From NCBI GenBank assembly GCA_031763025.1, contig JASSKH010000038.1:248001-312000 (forward strand): a stretch of 64,000 nt of DNA, written 5' to 3'. Below, one piece after another: positions 10,047 to 20,619 of this stretch. The DNA comes from Macrocystis pyrifera (lineage: Eukaryota; Sar; Phaeophyceae; Laminariales; Laminariaceae). Position numbers and translations under genes: made by a program. Position 1 is the stretch's first letter. Every line of letters begins with the position of its first letter. The notes beneath the pieces were generated by a model that searched no databases, was not told where the DNA came from, and saw only the letters and a program-made list of their open reading frames with translations.

Positions 10047-10960
10047 TACACCTACACGCTGGAGTACCGGAAGGGCACGGCCAAAGGCAACGCCGACTTC
10101 CTCTCCCGGCTTCCCCAACCAGCCACCGACGCCGACCGCACCGGACGTAACCACCGCACTGGCCCCGACAACGTCGGCATCTACCTCATCCGCCCCTGCG
10201 GCTTCGCGCCGAACGACCCTTCCACCCCGGGTATCGGCTTGGGTGGGCTCGTGTCCCCCCCTTCCAGACCCATCCCAACCGTCCAGCCGCTCCCCTTCAC
10301 CGACGACGACTTCCGCGACTTTCGCCTACTCGGACCACGTATGGAGCACCCCACCCTTTCCCCCGCAACCCACACCTTCATCGGGCCTATTGCGACCCGC
10401 GACTCCACCACCGGACAGCTTGCCGGCACCGAGAAGGCCGCCGTGAACACCGTAGCTCCTCCAGGCTCGGCTTCCATGCCGCCCGTCGTCTCTCCGCCGC
10501 CCACCATTGGCGCCACGACACCAGCCCTTCCAGGTTTGATATCTTCTCGGACCCGCCATCGCGTCGCCGCTGCCGCGGGAACCCCTCGGCCTACAGCCGA
10601 CTACCGGTTTGGACGCCGACCGCCACCCAAGCCATTGGCGCCCACTACGCAAAGATCGACCCCCTCAACAACGCCCTCTCAGCCGGCACCAACACCACCG
10701 GTAGTGCCCCTTCTTGAGCCCGTCGTCGAACCCGATGACGACCCCTACCTCCTCGCCTACGTCGAGCACTACACCTACAAAGACTGGGCGCGAGAACAAC
10801 GCGCGGAGCCCCTGTGCTGCGCCACCATCTGCTTCCTGTCGTTGGACTCCCCCAGCCCCACGCCGCACGACCTCCTGGACTTCATCCCCCCGGCCCGGCG
10901 CCCACAACTTTCGGACGTCCTCACTCTTGCCTCCAAAAGCAAGCTACACCGTACCGACGA
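10047..10960 (+). pseudogene. RNase H end and RNase H-integrase linker of element I
   Basis: The sequence resumes with YTLEYRKGTAKGNADFLSRL, the classic closing motif of Ty3/gypsy RNase H. It goes on with GIYLIRPCGF...PGIGLGGLV, which aligns with [10 protein letters not shown]...PGVSLGGLV of element II at 41570-41650. The rest is a Pro/Thr-rich linker. The frame switches near 10960: the C-terminal part of this frame reads past the integrase start, which is in the next frame. Non-functional as it stands. Confidence 0.7.
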
Positions 10961-12702
10961 CGAAAACCACCCTCCTGGTCCAACGACCACCCACAACCTC
11001 ATCCGGGAACAGCCTACCATCACCCGCCCCCTCTACCCCACGCGTCTACATGCCAATGTTAATGCGCCCTTGGGTGCTGAACACATGCCACGCGACCACC
11101 TCTCTACACCTGGGAGTCACCCGAACGGTCCGCATGTTGGCACGTTTCTTTTGGTGGATTGGCATGGACGCTTCCGTCCGCTGGTGGATCCGCCGTTGCC
11201 TTCAATGCCAGGCGCGGAAGACCTCCCGGCACACCATTCGTTGGCCCATCCTTTCTCTTCCTTTGCCCAACGGGCCTGGCATCACCGTCAGCGTCGACTA
11301 CTTCGGGCCCCTGTCGCTCACGCCGCGCGGGAACGTCCACATCCTAACCTTCACAGACCGCTTCAGCCGCCGCGCCGATATGTATGCCGTTTCAGTGGCG
11401 CAGTTCACGGCCGCCGGCACTGCCGACATCTTCCTGAACGAGTACATCCCTCTCTGGGGGTGCCCGGTTACACTTCTCTCCGACAACGGACTACACTTCA
11501 CCTCCAAGCTTGCGAACATCGTCTACGAACGCCTTGGCATCCACAAGGTCAACACCAGCTCCTACCACCCCTGCACCAACGGCGGCGTCGAGCGCGTCAA
11601 CCACGTACTGGCCCAAATGCTCTCTATGGTTGGCAACGAACAGCAGACCGACTGGGACGTGCTGCTCCCACACGTGTCGTCGGCCTACAACAATTCTGTG
11701 AACGCCGCCACAGGGCTTGCACCTAGCGAAATCCACGTGGGCCGCCTTCCTCGCCTCCCGCTCTCGGTCTTCGAACCCGACAATATCGGCGGTCACCAAA
11801 GCCTGGACCGCGATCACCTGGTTTACATCAACCTCGCCACCGACCGACAACGACGCGCCTATTCCCTCGTCCGCGAACTACACCGACTCACCGTCTCGCG
11901 TCTTCAGCGCCGCAATGCGCCCATCATGGCCGCCCTCCTAGCACCCCCCCCCTTCACCGTAGGCGGCTGGGTTTGGGTCTACAACTCCGCCTCAACCATC
12001 CGCCAAGGCGTCAAAAAGGGCACCGACGCAACCGTCCTCAAGGCGAAGCTTTCCCTGAACTGGAATGGCCCCTTCAAGGTCCTTGCCGTAGGGCCGACGC
12101 CCGCCTCAAACACCCCCGACAATCGCCCCCTTCACGACAAGCTACTTTTCCTCGACCTTCCATCGGAACTTCCGGGACGGGACTCCAAGCCACGCGTCTC
12201 CGTCCAACGATGCAAACCTTGCCGGAACCGCGACGACACCAGCGACATCCCCAAGCATCTGCCCGCGGACCTTACTACATACGTGCTCACAGCTTCTGCC
12301 GCCAAGTCCCCCCCTTACCACGTCACCGTCGACGACGTCACTCCTCCACCGGAACGCCTCGAGGTCGAGCAGATCACTGCCCATCAACTCGTACGCGGCC
12401 GCGGCGGGGTCATCGCCGTTCTGTACGAGACTCACTGGACTGGACTTCTCAGCCCCTCGTGGGAACGCGAGCTGGACCTTCAACACTTCCGGCGCCACAT
12501 CCTACTTTACTGGTCACGATCACCAACCCAGCACCGCCAGACGAACCGCCTCTACCGCCAGATGCGCATCGGCGCCGCTCACCGCGAACTGTCCCGATCC
12601 CAAGGACAAATCTTCCTCGCCCCAGGCTATGCCTTGGTCTCCCGCAGCCTTTGGCTCCACAACTTCAGCACCACCATCCTACCCTCCGGAGCACACATAT
12701 GA
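10961..12702 (+). CDS. Element I integrase (DD35E) with chromodomain
   Basis: One open frame carries an H2C2 zinc-binding domain (H-x5-H, then CLQC; about 11080-11215) with the ARFFWWIGM signature. It has a full catalytic core with SVDYFGP (first Asp, about 11296), LLSDNG (second Asp) and NGGVE (Glu), and exactly 35 residues lie between the second Asp and the Glu. The chain continues with an SH3-like C-terminal segment (GGWVWVYN...LNWNGPFKVL) and a chromodomain at about 12355-12515 (LEVEQIT...YETHWTG...SWERELDL...LLYW). Chromodomains tether such integrases to methylated histone tails and bias where the element inserts. After it comes a conserved QINRLY/QTNRLYRQMRIGAA block shared with element II. 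The reading frame ends at a TGA (12703) where element II has TGG. Catalytic residues look intact. Confidence 0.9.
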
Positions 12703-12960
12703 TATAAGGCGCGCGACGGCCTTTGGTGGCTGGGCAAGGTCGCTCACAGCTCACCCCCTGACGCCTCTTCGGGAACTCCGCCGGAGTCTTCACCGGGAAG
12801 CTCCTACATCGTCCGGTTCCTGGACGACCCCGGCCCGATCAAGATCGACCTCCAACCCGCCCGCTACACTACAGCACGGAACGCCGTACACGGATCGTGG
12901 TGTCTTCAACGCCATGGGAATGGGAGCCTAGCACGTGGGGTGCTGCGAAACTCTGATGTG
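12703..12960 (+). pseudogene. Tudor/Agenet-like C-terminal tail of element I pol
   Basis: Read through the TGA, the frame continues with a conserved module: DGLWWLGKV, then YIVRFLDDPGPIK, then PARYTTARNAV and SWCLQ. Element II has the equivalent DGLGWFGHI...LLRFL...DDPGLIK...[10 protein letters not shown] at 44290-44440. The spacing of aromatic pairs and the short beta-strand pattern resemble Tudor/Agenet/SAWADEE-type reader folds; that fold is my inference. It follows a chromodomain, so this family may carry two chromatin readers at the pol C-terminus. Confidence 0.5.
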
Positions 12961-14575
12961 TCCCGCGGAACCCCCACCGTTTCCACCCCCCCCCCCTGGT
13001 TAGCCTTAGTTTAGTCTTTTGTTAGTTCTGGGTATTTGGTTCTGGTTAGTCTGCAATATCTTACGAATAGTTCTTCAGGGCTAGTCTTCAATAGTCATCA
13101 GCAGCCATCTTCTTGGGAGTGTTTGTTTCCATCTACCGCCACCGGTATCGCTTGACCGACCCCGTGTTGGCTACCGATCCGAGGCCGTGTATGTTTCTTT
13201 TTTTTGGGTGTGTTTGGAAGTATCATCGTCCCCCCTCACCCCCCCCGTTCTTTTTTCTTCTTATCGTCTACGGCTCCGTGTAACCTCCTTACGTTCAGGC
13301 CACTGACTCGTAGCGATACCTTCATTTGCATTTGTGTTTGTACTCCACTAGCCTACAGCCAATTATCGGCGATATCACGCCGAGGTAAAATCGTGTTGTG
13401 GCCTGAGCTGTGCTCTGACCTTAGTCGACTTCCGCCGACCCGTGTTTCAGACGATCCTCGAGCTAAGACTATATCGAGCTTCCAGCTCACCCGTGTTTCT
13501 TCCATGTTTGACAAGTAGGGTCCCGATAGCATTGCCGCCCCATAAGGCCGCTGAGTTATCGGCCATACATATGCGGTTCGGACACGATCGATCTCTCCTG
13601 ACCTGTGTCCAGCTTTTTGTCTGTTTTCTGGTCCCGATGGTATTTCGTTTTCTCTTTCCCTTTTCTTCTTCTTTCTTTCTTGTCCGGTATCCCGCACACC
13701 CCCTCTGTCCTCTGGCAAACGACACCACGTTTAATGTCGCCCCGGTTGACCGAGTTGCACACGCTAGTTTTTGGGCCCCGCGCTATCTACAACTTCGAAC
13801 TGCACGCATTAGGCCGATTTTCTTGCGGATTTTCTTGCGATTTTTTTTGCCGCCACCGTCTTTGAGTTTGTTTTTGTTGAGTTGGCTACCTTGCTACGTT
13901 TGCTGGTTTTGTTCACACCACGGACAGGTCTCCGAGACGCCGCGTTGCTTGTTGCGTCTCTCGGTTTTAGTAGTCCCTAGTACACGCAGCCCTCATAGCA
14001 CTCTAGCTGTGTCCCTTCTGTCTCGCATGATGACTACCATGTTAGGACTTTCGCCACAAGACAAGGCATGGGGCCTAGCGGATATATATATATATGTTTT
14101 TGAATTGTGATCGCTGTCTCCTTTTTAGAGTTTCCTCGTTCGCCAACCCGGTTCAGCGAACAACCCTTTCGTACTTCCTTGGGCCCCAGACAATGGCTCC
14201 AGTGAAACGCTTGTACGTCCTTCTTTTGTCTTCATTTGGGTCTTCGTTTTCTTCTTCGGCCTTCGCTTCGGTTTCTGCCTCATTTTGCGTTCGTCTTTCT
14301 TTGTTTTCATTTCGGGTGATTTTTCCTTTCGCCTCTGCTATGAGTTCTGTGTCTCTCTCTCCTTTAGTCTCCCTTTCCGTGGTTGTTCGCAGCGAGCACC
14401 CCCTCTTCGTAGTGTTTGGGTTTTATTACGAGGTGTGGGGGGATCTATAGCCTCATTTCTTTTGTTTCGAATAGCCGCATCTTCGACCACCTTTTTCTGG
14501 CCGTTCGGGATGAACTTTGTCATCACCCTCCGACCATCTTGTGGTCTGCATATACGACTATTCAGGGTGGGCTAA
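12961..14575. other. T-rich 3' untranslated region of element I
   Basis: There is no credible gene; long C and T runs dominate (for example 12986-12998 and 13195-13206). Close to the LTR, 'rgccgcatcttcgac' (about 14471) matches element II at about 45041, so this is the genuine 3' end of the family. The last bases before LTR 2, cagggtgggctaa, are a plausible though short polypurine tract. Confidence 0.5.
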
Positions 14576-15010
14576 TGTGATATGAGTAGAGTATTCATGG
14601 GCTATAGATATAGATAATACGTTGCAGTCTTGTAGTTTCACGAATACGAGAATAATCCAAAGAATGGATTAACCCGGCGGATATTCCGTTAGTCGAGAGT
14701 ATCGTTATTTTAGGAATGTTCCCTAGGGCGGATAGCCCGTTAGACGAGAGTAATGTTCCTTGATGCAGATAGGACTACGAAGTGAGAAGTTCTTATATTA
14801 GCAGAAGAACGATCGGTAGCCATAGGAAAGTTCTGTTGGAGTACATCAGATAAGAGGAATTTAGGAGAGCTTGTGGCGTGGGGTGGGACGAGTATATCTG
14901 GGCGTCGAGTCCCGCCCCCCTACCTCTCACTTCTCTACCAGAGCACCTCCTCAGCTCTCGCCATCAATAAGAAGATATAATCAGAAGAAGCGAAGCACTG
15001 CTTTCCAGCT
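14576..15010 (+). repeat. LTR 2 (3' LTR of element I)
   Basis: It starts TGTGATATGAG and ends CTTTCCAGCT, and is about 99% identical to 2023-2458. It is preceded by a purine-rich tract and by sequence homologous to the 3' end of element II, so it is at the expected place for a 3' LTR. Flanks are gctaa before and gccag after, with no target duplication. Confidence 0.88.
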
Positions 15011-15278
15011 GCCAGAACAACCTGCGTCCCTTGCCACTACCCTTACCACTACCCTAGAGCGGTCACCGCATCACACCTTCCGATCGGAGCACGCGAAGGT
15101 GGTGTACGCCGCGGGCCCCTCACTGCTGGCTTTTATGGACGCTTTCCCAATGAAGACCTTGCACATGGTGCTAACGAACTCCGACCCTTCGTTGCTAACG
15201 GCGACATTTATTACGGTCTGCGACCAGCTGTTCGCCCTACGCAAGGCGCATCAACAACTCCACAATCATTACTACTAA
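15011..15278 (+). pseudogene. Gag-like open frame after LTR 2
   Basis: The frame leaves the LTR open and runs about 88 codons to a stop at 15278. It includes HTFRSEHAKVVYAAGPSLL and a helical tail ending FALRKAHQQLHNHYY. The 'S-E-x-A-K-V-x-Y-A' pattern is common in retroelement capsid regions. It may be flanking gag of an older element into which element I, or its LTR, inserted. No start of its own is evident. Confidence 0.35.
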
Positions 15279-15631
15279 TAATCGCAAATGAATTGTCACC
15301 ATACGAGGGCATAGTGAAATCAAGTTGTTTTTCAGGCACAAAACAACAAAAAAACTGCTAGTAGGCGGAGCTTGTGCCGACGGACGAGCTGCGCGTCGGG
15401 CACGTCGCGCACCTCACACAGACGGACAAGAAACAGGAAGTCTCGCATCAGCTTCACAACGAACGGAATGGTCGATGCAAGACGAGTCAGGCGACAGGCA
15501 GTCGCCCGAGGGATGTATGTTTGGTGACTGCAAAAGCGCAGCATCTCGTCTTGTCTGCGAGCAGATACGAGGGCCAACCGCGGTTACAGGGGGAACAACT
15601 GTGCCGGGCTCGGGTGCCATGAGCAGAGGGA

Positions 15632-15672
15632 GAGGTGAGACCCGAGGACCGAACGTCCTCGGGTCTCACCTC
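15632..15672. other. Perfect 18-bp inverted repeat (hairpin)
   Basis: GAGGTGAGACCCGAGGAC at 15632-15649 pairs perfectly with its reverse complement at 15655-15672 around a 5-base loop (CGAAC). The stem is GC-rich and would be very stable in RNA or cruciform DNA. No T-run follows, so this is not a bacterial-type terminator. Confidence 0.85.
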
Positions 15673-17164
15673 ACTAAACGTATAATCGTGCATCGAACCT
15701 ATCCGTGTTCATACTAGAAATAGAGGGCCCTGCATGAGGGTAATTGAAGGAATGGGGGGCGCCGAGCCGGTCACGAAACAAAATAGTCGGATTTTCAACG
15801 TGACGGACATTATACACCCGAGAGAAGCTTGGCCGACTATCCTGCTGCGCCCAGAACGAAAGGGGCTAACCGGAGTGCCAGAGCGCTTGTCGCTGTGTCC
15901 GGCCTGGCAGCGGGCTGCAGAGTAGAATCAGCGGCAAGTATGGGCGAAAGGAACGAGGGTCTACCTGTTGTTGTAAGCAGTGACAGAGGGGCTGTGGCAC
16001 GACTAAAAACAGTAGTAGCAGGGGGGGCACCGACGCTCGAGTTGTCAACAAGCAAATAACCAGGCAGACGGGAAGAATACGAAGATTCCCCTCAGTCGCA
16101 CGGACCAACACCGCGTGAACCTGTAGCGGCTGTTGCATCAGCCTCACCGCGCTACGCGCTGGGGAAGCGGTGGACATCATACTCTCGAACGCAATCACCA
16201 AGAGGAGAATACATCAAATAAACAGCAAGAAGCCGAAAAAACAGACTACAAGACGCAAGAGCGAAAAGCCGGATTGTCGGCGGAAAAAAAAATCAGACCT
16301 GGAACAGGTACCAACAGCGTCCTGCCGACGACGCCAGTGTTAAGTGTGCCTTAGCAGTATGGACCTAGGGACCGACTACTGCTAGCAGGTTGATGCTTCT
16401 GGCTCTGTTCTGGTCACTCACACGAGGACCTGGTGCTCGATGGTGGTATAAGCTCTTCTTGTATTAGTTGCTATTTGCCTCGCCAAATGTCTTCTGAACG
16501 AAGGGCGAGGCGCTCATAAAAAAAGCAGGCGACAACGCCTGTCAGGTACGAAGAGAGAACGATTGCTACTAACGATAACGCCGCAACAGGGGAGAGGGGA
16601 CAGAACGCCGCAACAGAGGAGAGGGGATACCATAACGGCCCAACGATGGCTGCGCCACAAATCATCATAAATTAGCACGTGTTGCCACATGCGCTGTTGA
16701 ACGTTATAGGCAACTGATGCTGTACAGCGAGGAAGAATATCGCCGAACCTAACGGATAATAGTGACATAAAATACCACGACTTCAAAAAAGCGTCCAACG
16801 ATTGACGGCACACACGCGTAGACGTGCACATTGGTGGGGCACGGAGTTTTTTCGGAAAAGGCATCCAACGTGTACTACTACAGGTAAATGTGCCCTTGAG
16901 CCAGTCTGATAGGCTATACCTCGCCTACATTCGGACAACGATGAGTTGTTCGAATATAATATTAATAGCTATAATAATAAATTATGTTCTTGTGGTAATA
17001 TTAACAATAATAGTGGTGTCCCTGAATCCATACAGCAGCAAGCAGTATACTCGTATATGCTCGTAATACGATGTACTACGCACGTACTCTTAAGAATAAT
17101 ATTATACCAGGTATTATTTAGTACGATGTCGCCGGACATCCGCGAGCCTATCAAGATCAACTTC

Positions 17165-17181
17165 GTGAGTTCGAGTCTCAC
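17165..17181 (+). other. tRNA T-arm / pol III B-box-like motif
   Basis: GTGAG-TTCGAGT-CTCAC forms a perfect 5-bp stem with a 7-base loop matching TTCRANY. I could not fit an acceptor, D or anticodon arm upstream, so this is not called as a tRNA gene. It may be a tRNA or SINE remnant. Confidence 0.25.
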
Positions 17182-17409
17182 CGAGTGCATGCTCGTAGGG
17201 CCTTTTTCTTGCGTGAGTTAGCTGTACATTCGATGAAAATCGACGGGGAATGCTGAACCCTATGCGCGATAAAATCTAAAGTAGGCACGTACCGGGGGAG
17301 AGAAGGGACGGCAACTGTGACCACGGCTTGTCCAGAAGCTCGCTGGGGGTAAACCCTCCTACGAGTTAGGCTGAAAAGTAAAAGTGATGACAAAAAAAAA
17401 TAAAAATAG

Positions 17410-17459
17410 CCCTAACCCTAACCTAACCCTAACTCTAACCCTAACCCTAACCCTAACCC
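17410..17459. repeat. Interstitial telomeric repeat (CCCTAA)n
   Basis: About eight units of CCCTAA with two variants (CCTAA, CTCTAA). On the C-rich strand reading rightwards, the orientation is that of a left chromosome end, with 17460 onward as the chromosome body. Confidence 0.92.
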
Positions 17460-17460
17460 G

Positions 17461-18131
17461 AAGATTGGGCCGTGGCGGGTGACAGCCATTGAACGGCCGG
17501 GTATTAGCTACCAGGCGACAATGATTGGCCGTCGGATCCGGAGGAGGACGGTTTCAGCTGCCAACATTAAGAAATTTCACGTGCGGCCAGAGCATCTGCT
17601 CCATGCCTCCGAGGACGAATTTAATTCGCGCATCTGGTAGTGGGCGCGGACTTGGGGTTGGCAGACACCTCGACGGTGGCGGTGCCGCTCTATACCCTGA
17701 CAGACCGGCGAACCATGGAGAGCACGGAGACCGCAGCACCGAGGGCGATACCAAAGTGGGGTGGAGTCACGGTGGCTACCTAAACGGAAAGTGAGGGACA
17801 CCTTCGCCTCTCTGCAACTCAATGTCTTCCATGTCCGCTGAGGAGTGTACACGGGAAAGGACTGCCGCCCCCGGCCGCCGGAACCTCTACCGAAGGAAGA
17901 GCGTGACCAGAGGATGCATACGAGAGCGCTGCTGAACTTCACGACGGGGACGCAGGTCAGGCGGTCGTTTGCTGGATCTGACGGGGTGAATCGAGCGGCG
18001 GTACGAAGGGTGTACGACTTTACGGAGCCGTATAGGCGAGTGAGATACCCTGACGGAGATTGGGAGGAGCTTAGCCGCAGCGAAGTGACTCGCGGGGTCG
18101 AGGGACATCGGAGCGCCGCCGGTCGGGGGTG
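17461..18131 (+). pseudogene. Integrase C-terminus of another Ty3-like family (element III)
   Basis: Starting one base after the telomeric repeat, the frame reads IGPWRVTAIERPGISY...RRRTVSAANIKKFHVRPEHL. This is the SH3-like C-terminal domain of a Ty3/gypsy integrase (GP-[WFY]-x-V ... R-x-V-x-A-x-x-[IL]-K-x-F). It stops at TAG 17638. Further on, in other frames, VYDFTEPYRRVRYPDGDWEE (about 18010-18068) is a chromo/Tudor-like tail of such a polyprotein. The N-terminal 90% of pol is absent; the join to the telomere repeat is the breakpoint. Element I and II tails do not match it, so it is a different family. Confidence 0.7.
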
Positions 18132-18240
18132 ACCCCCGTCAGCAACAGACGGGGAACGGAAGCGGTGAGCCGATTAGCATGGGGGGACAAGAAGCATTCG
18201 GCTGCTGGGGGGGGGCGTTTTGCTCCGACGCATGCTGCGC

Positions 18241-18470
18241 CGGGCAGGGGGGGTGTTACAGCGCCGAGAAACTGTTACAGAGCCACAGAGCTTCGAAGAA
18301 GATAACACGGCGCGAGACAGCTGTTCTGATCAGTGTCACGCGTCGGGTCTATTCGATGGGCAGAGAACAAGCTCTGGTTAGCTTCTCTGGGCGAATAGGT
18401 GCAGGGAGGATCCCCGGTGTGGGAACGCCTTCAGTACTGTGTAAAAATCAATAACGAGGTCACGGAACAA
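18241..18470 (+). repeat. Polypurine tract and LTR start of element III
   Basis: After the end of the pol remnant, GGGCAGGGGGGG is followed by TGTTACAGCGCCGAG, the usual polypurine-tract/TG LTR junction. A second junction of the same kind (GGGGGGGGGG then TGCTACAGCGGC) lies at 19353-19376. The end of the LTR cannot be placed; the right limit given is arbitrary. Confidence 0.4.
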
Positions 18471-18830
18471 CCCGGTGCTTACTAAACTCCATGAAGTGAG
18501 GAAAGAAGGTCAAAGCCAAGTGATCTGTGATACCCGTCCTATCGACCCCCAGCCCCTTGGGCCCTGCCGTGCCCGTCGTGCCCGTCATCGTGTCTGTGGT
18601 GCTTCGTTGATTGTTCACTCTGGTTGCTTGCATCTCGCGTATTTTATCGATTCGTGTTATGCGTGACCCGATCATTACTGCACGAAGGCTCTTCCTCGAA
18701 CTCTCAAGCAGCAGGTAAGCCGGCCTCAGAGATCTAATGAGCGCAGGTCCTTTTTCAGGTCTGAGAGCTGTACCCTGCTATAACAACAGTAGGCGTCACA
18801 ACGTCTAAAAACCCGATATTTTTTGCCTAG

Positions 18831-19112
18831 ACTTGGTGTATGTGTTGTTCAAGTTATTTTAAAGCGCAATCTCCCAAGGGTATTTTTTTTCAGGGGTCGA
18901 GAAAGTCAGCAATACAGCCCGCTGTTAAAAACCCTGAATGAAGATCATTTTTTTTTTCACCAAGGTACGTGGTCGTGACTGTGGGTGCATACTGTAAGTA
19001 TCATAACTTTTAAACAACTCGATAAATTTTGACGAGACTTGGTGTATTTGTTGTTGAAGTTATTTTGAAGTGATTAAGGCAATTTTCAGGGGTCGAGAAA
19101 GTCAGCATTACG
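18831..19112. repeat. Diverged direct duplication
   Basis: 'gacttggtgtatgtgttgtt' at about 18831 recurs as 'gacttggtgtatttgttgtt' at about 19038. Both are followed within 50-60 bases by 'tcaggggtcgagaaagtcag'. The two ~75-85-base copies are ~207 bases apart. No coding signal. Confidence 0.75.
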
Positions 19113-19352
19113 AGTGAGCGCAATCCCGAGGGTTCCTCAGAGAAGGCGTGCAGTAGACGTCCAGGAAGGCCCTAATCTTAAGGGGACATCCGGTTCACCA
19201 CGTTTGTGAGTAAGGAGGTACATACGTGAGCGTACTGGGGAGGGATTTTCCTAGCGGCAAAGGGCCGGGTTTCTCTCCTCTGTTTGGTTGGTGCAGGGGA
19301 CCTTGGATCCACCGCTCGGGATATTGCTTGTCTAACCTTGTCGGGCTAATCA

Positions 19353-19440
19353 CGGGGGGGGGGTGCTACAGCGGCTTTCCCTAGGATCCGGGGAGTTCCT
19401 GAGAAGAGGCATAACGTACGGGTTGTTTCGTTCATTTAGC
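19353..19440 (+). repeat. Second polypurine/LTR-start-like junction
   Basis: A G-run ending at 19363 followed by TGCTACAGCGGCTTTCC resembles the junction at 18254 (TGTTACAGCGCC). This is probably a fragment of a related LTR. The rest of 18.3-20.6 kb shows no gene. Confidence 0.3.
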
Positions 19441-20016
19441 GTTTTTTTTTAGCTTAGGCATGATGTCGCAATTCTGGAGCTCAGCGAGGTTGACTGGAGT
19501 TCGTGATCTGCTACTACACGACGGCTGGGGCCCCGTGACAGAACAGGTGTACGAAGTATCCGAAGGAAGCCAAGTGCGTGCACAGTGGGGTGCCTCCCAT
19601 CGCCTTCTCGGACCCTTAGGAGTCGTTCATTAATGTATATGCATCCGATCTAAAGAAACTCACCTATCTCCGAGATTAATAAATCAATTGCAGCTACATG
19701 AATCACATCAATCAGCCAATTAAAATACACCGGACATTTGTGCGACTGTGAGCAACTGCTATGTTCTATATTCGTTACGATGCGAGTTTCATGTTTTGTT
19801 GGAGCTATAGAAAAAGGACATCTTTCCCAATTATCAATTATTCATCCGACGTACCAAGGCACACAAGTTGACGATATTGACAAATATCTTGCAGTGCAGG
19901 TTCCCAGAGCGACAGCTGCTCTAGGCTGTTTTGTTATTTGTAAAAGAGAAGCTTCGCATCTGGAATTGACCATTTTAGTGTCTGTACCAGCTCGTAGCTG
20001 GTGCGTACGCTTATAC

Positions 20017-20074
20017 CAGATTGCCGATGACCGGACAATACCATACAGATTGCCGATGACCGGACAATACCATA
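20017..20074. repeat. Exact 29-bp tandem duplication
   Basis: CAGATTGCCGATGACCGGAC... (29 bases) occurs twice head to tail, at 20017-20045 and 20046-20074, with no differences. It lies in an open frame on the + strand (19738-20118, unrecognised) and keeps no multiple of three, so that frame is probably not conserved coding. Confidence 0.95.
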
Positions 20075-20619
20075 CAGTCTATATACATTTAGATTGCGAG
20101 ATCCTAGATAATCCTTAGGGGAGCAATTATATTATATATTATCATGTCCCTCCACATCCCATCCATTACCGTGCTTCTTTCTTCTAGTGGGGTATACTTA
20201 TCCTGTGACGTCGCTGGGCCTTGTGCGACAACCCCTATCCCTTGAACCTAAAGGCATTGTTCCATTGAGGACGTTGCCAAAAAAAATGAGGAAATTGTAG
20301 CCTGTCTGCATATGGACGTGATGAGGCTGTGAGCGGAAGCTAACTTGCCGCAAGGTACCCCACTGGCCACCTGTGTGTAAGCACGCCGGTAGCAACAAGC
20401 CGTTTGCGTACAGGCAAAGCGCGACCTCAACCAATACTCGAAGCCTGCAAAGCAGCCCGCATTGAACTCGATTAGTAACTTGGTTTTGGCGAAGGCATCA
20501 AACTAGCCTTCCGCTTCATGCCCGTCCTTCCCTCGCTTCATGTACATACGACAAGTCAAGGTGGAAACGAACTATCGATGACAACCGTGAACGTTTTCCA
20601 TAGGCGAAGTTACAGCGAA

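Larger units (their letters stand above)
2023..15010 (+). mobile_element. Element I: NADAR-bearing Ty3/gypsy-like retroelement, defective
   Basis: About 13 kb are bounded by near-identical LTRs. Order: leader, gag, C-run, NADAR, protease, (deleted RT/RNase H), integrase, chromodomain, Tudor-like tail, polypurine-like tract, LTR. The coding part is clearly GC-richer than the surroundings. The RT core is deleted and there are several frame changes and TGA stops, so it could only move with enzymes supplied by another copy. The near-identical LTRs mean insertion was recent; either the deletion is newer, or a defective RNA was copied in trans. The left boundary is uncertain because LTR 1 may be a solo LTR. 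Confidence 0.8.
15279..17409. other. Non-coding stretch
   Basis: No gene is supported. Frames on both strands (for example 15325-15717 and 15866-16201) are short and overlapping, with no recognisable protein. The region contains the 15632 hairpin and, at its right end, a T-arm-like motif (17165-17181) before the telomere-type repeat. Confidence 0.4.

Noticed and set aside
15620-15690. Rho-independent terminator
   Set aside because: The hairpin lacks a following T-run and the genome is eukaryotic.
17090-17190. tRNA gene
   Set aside because: Only the T-arm fits; no acceptor, D-arm or anticodon arm can be folded upstream.
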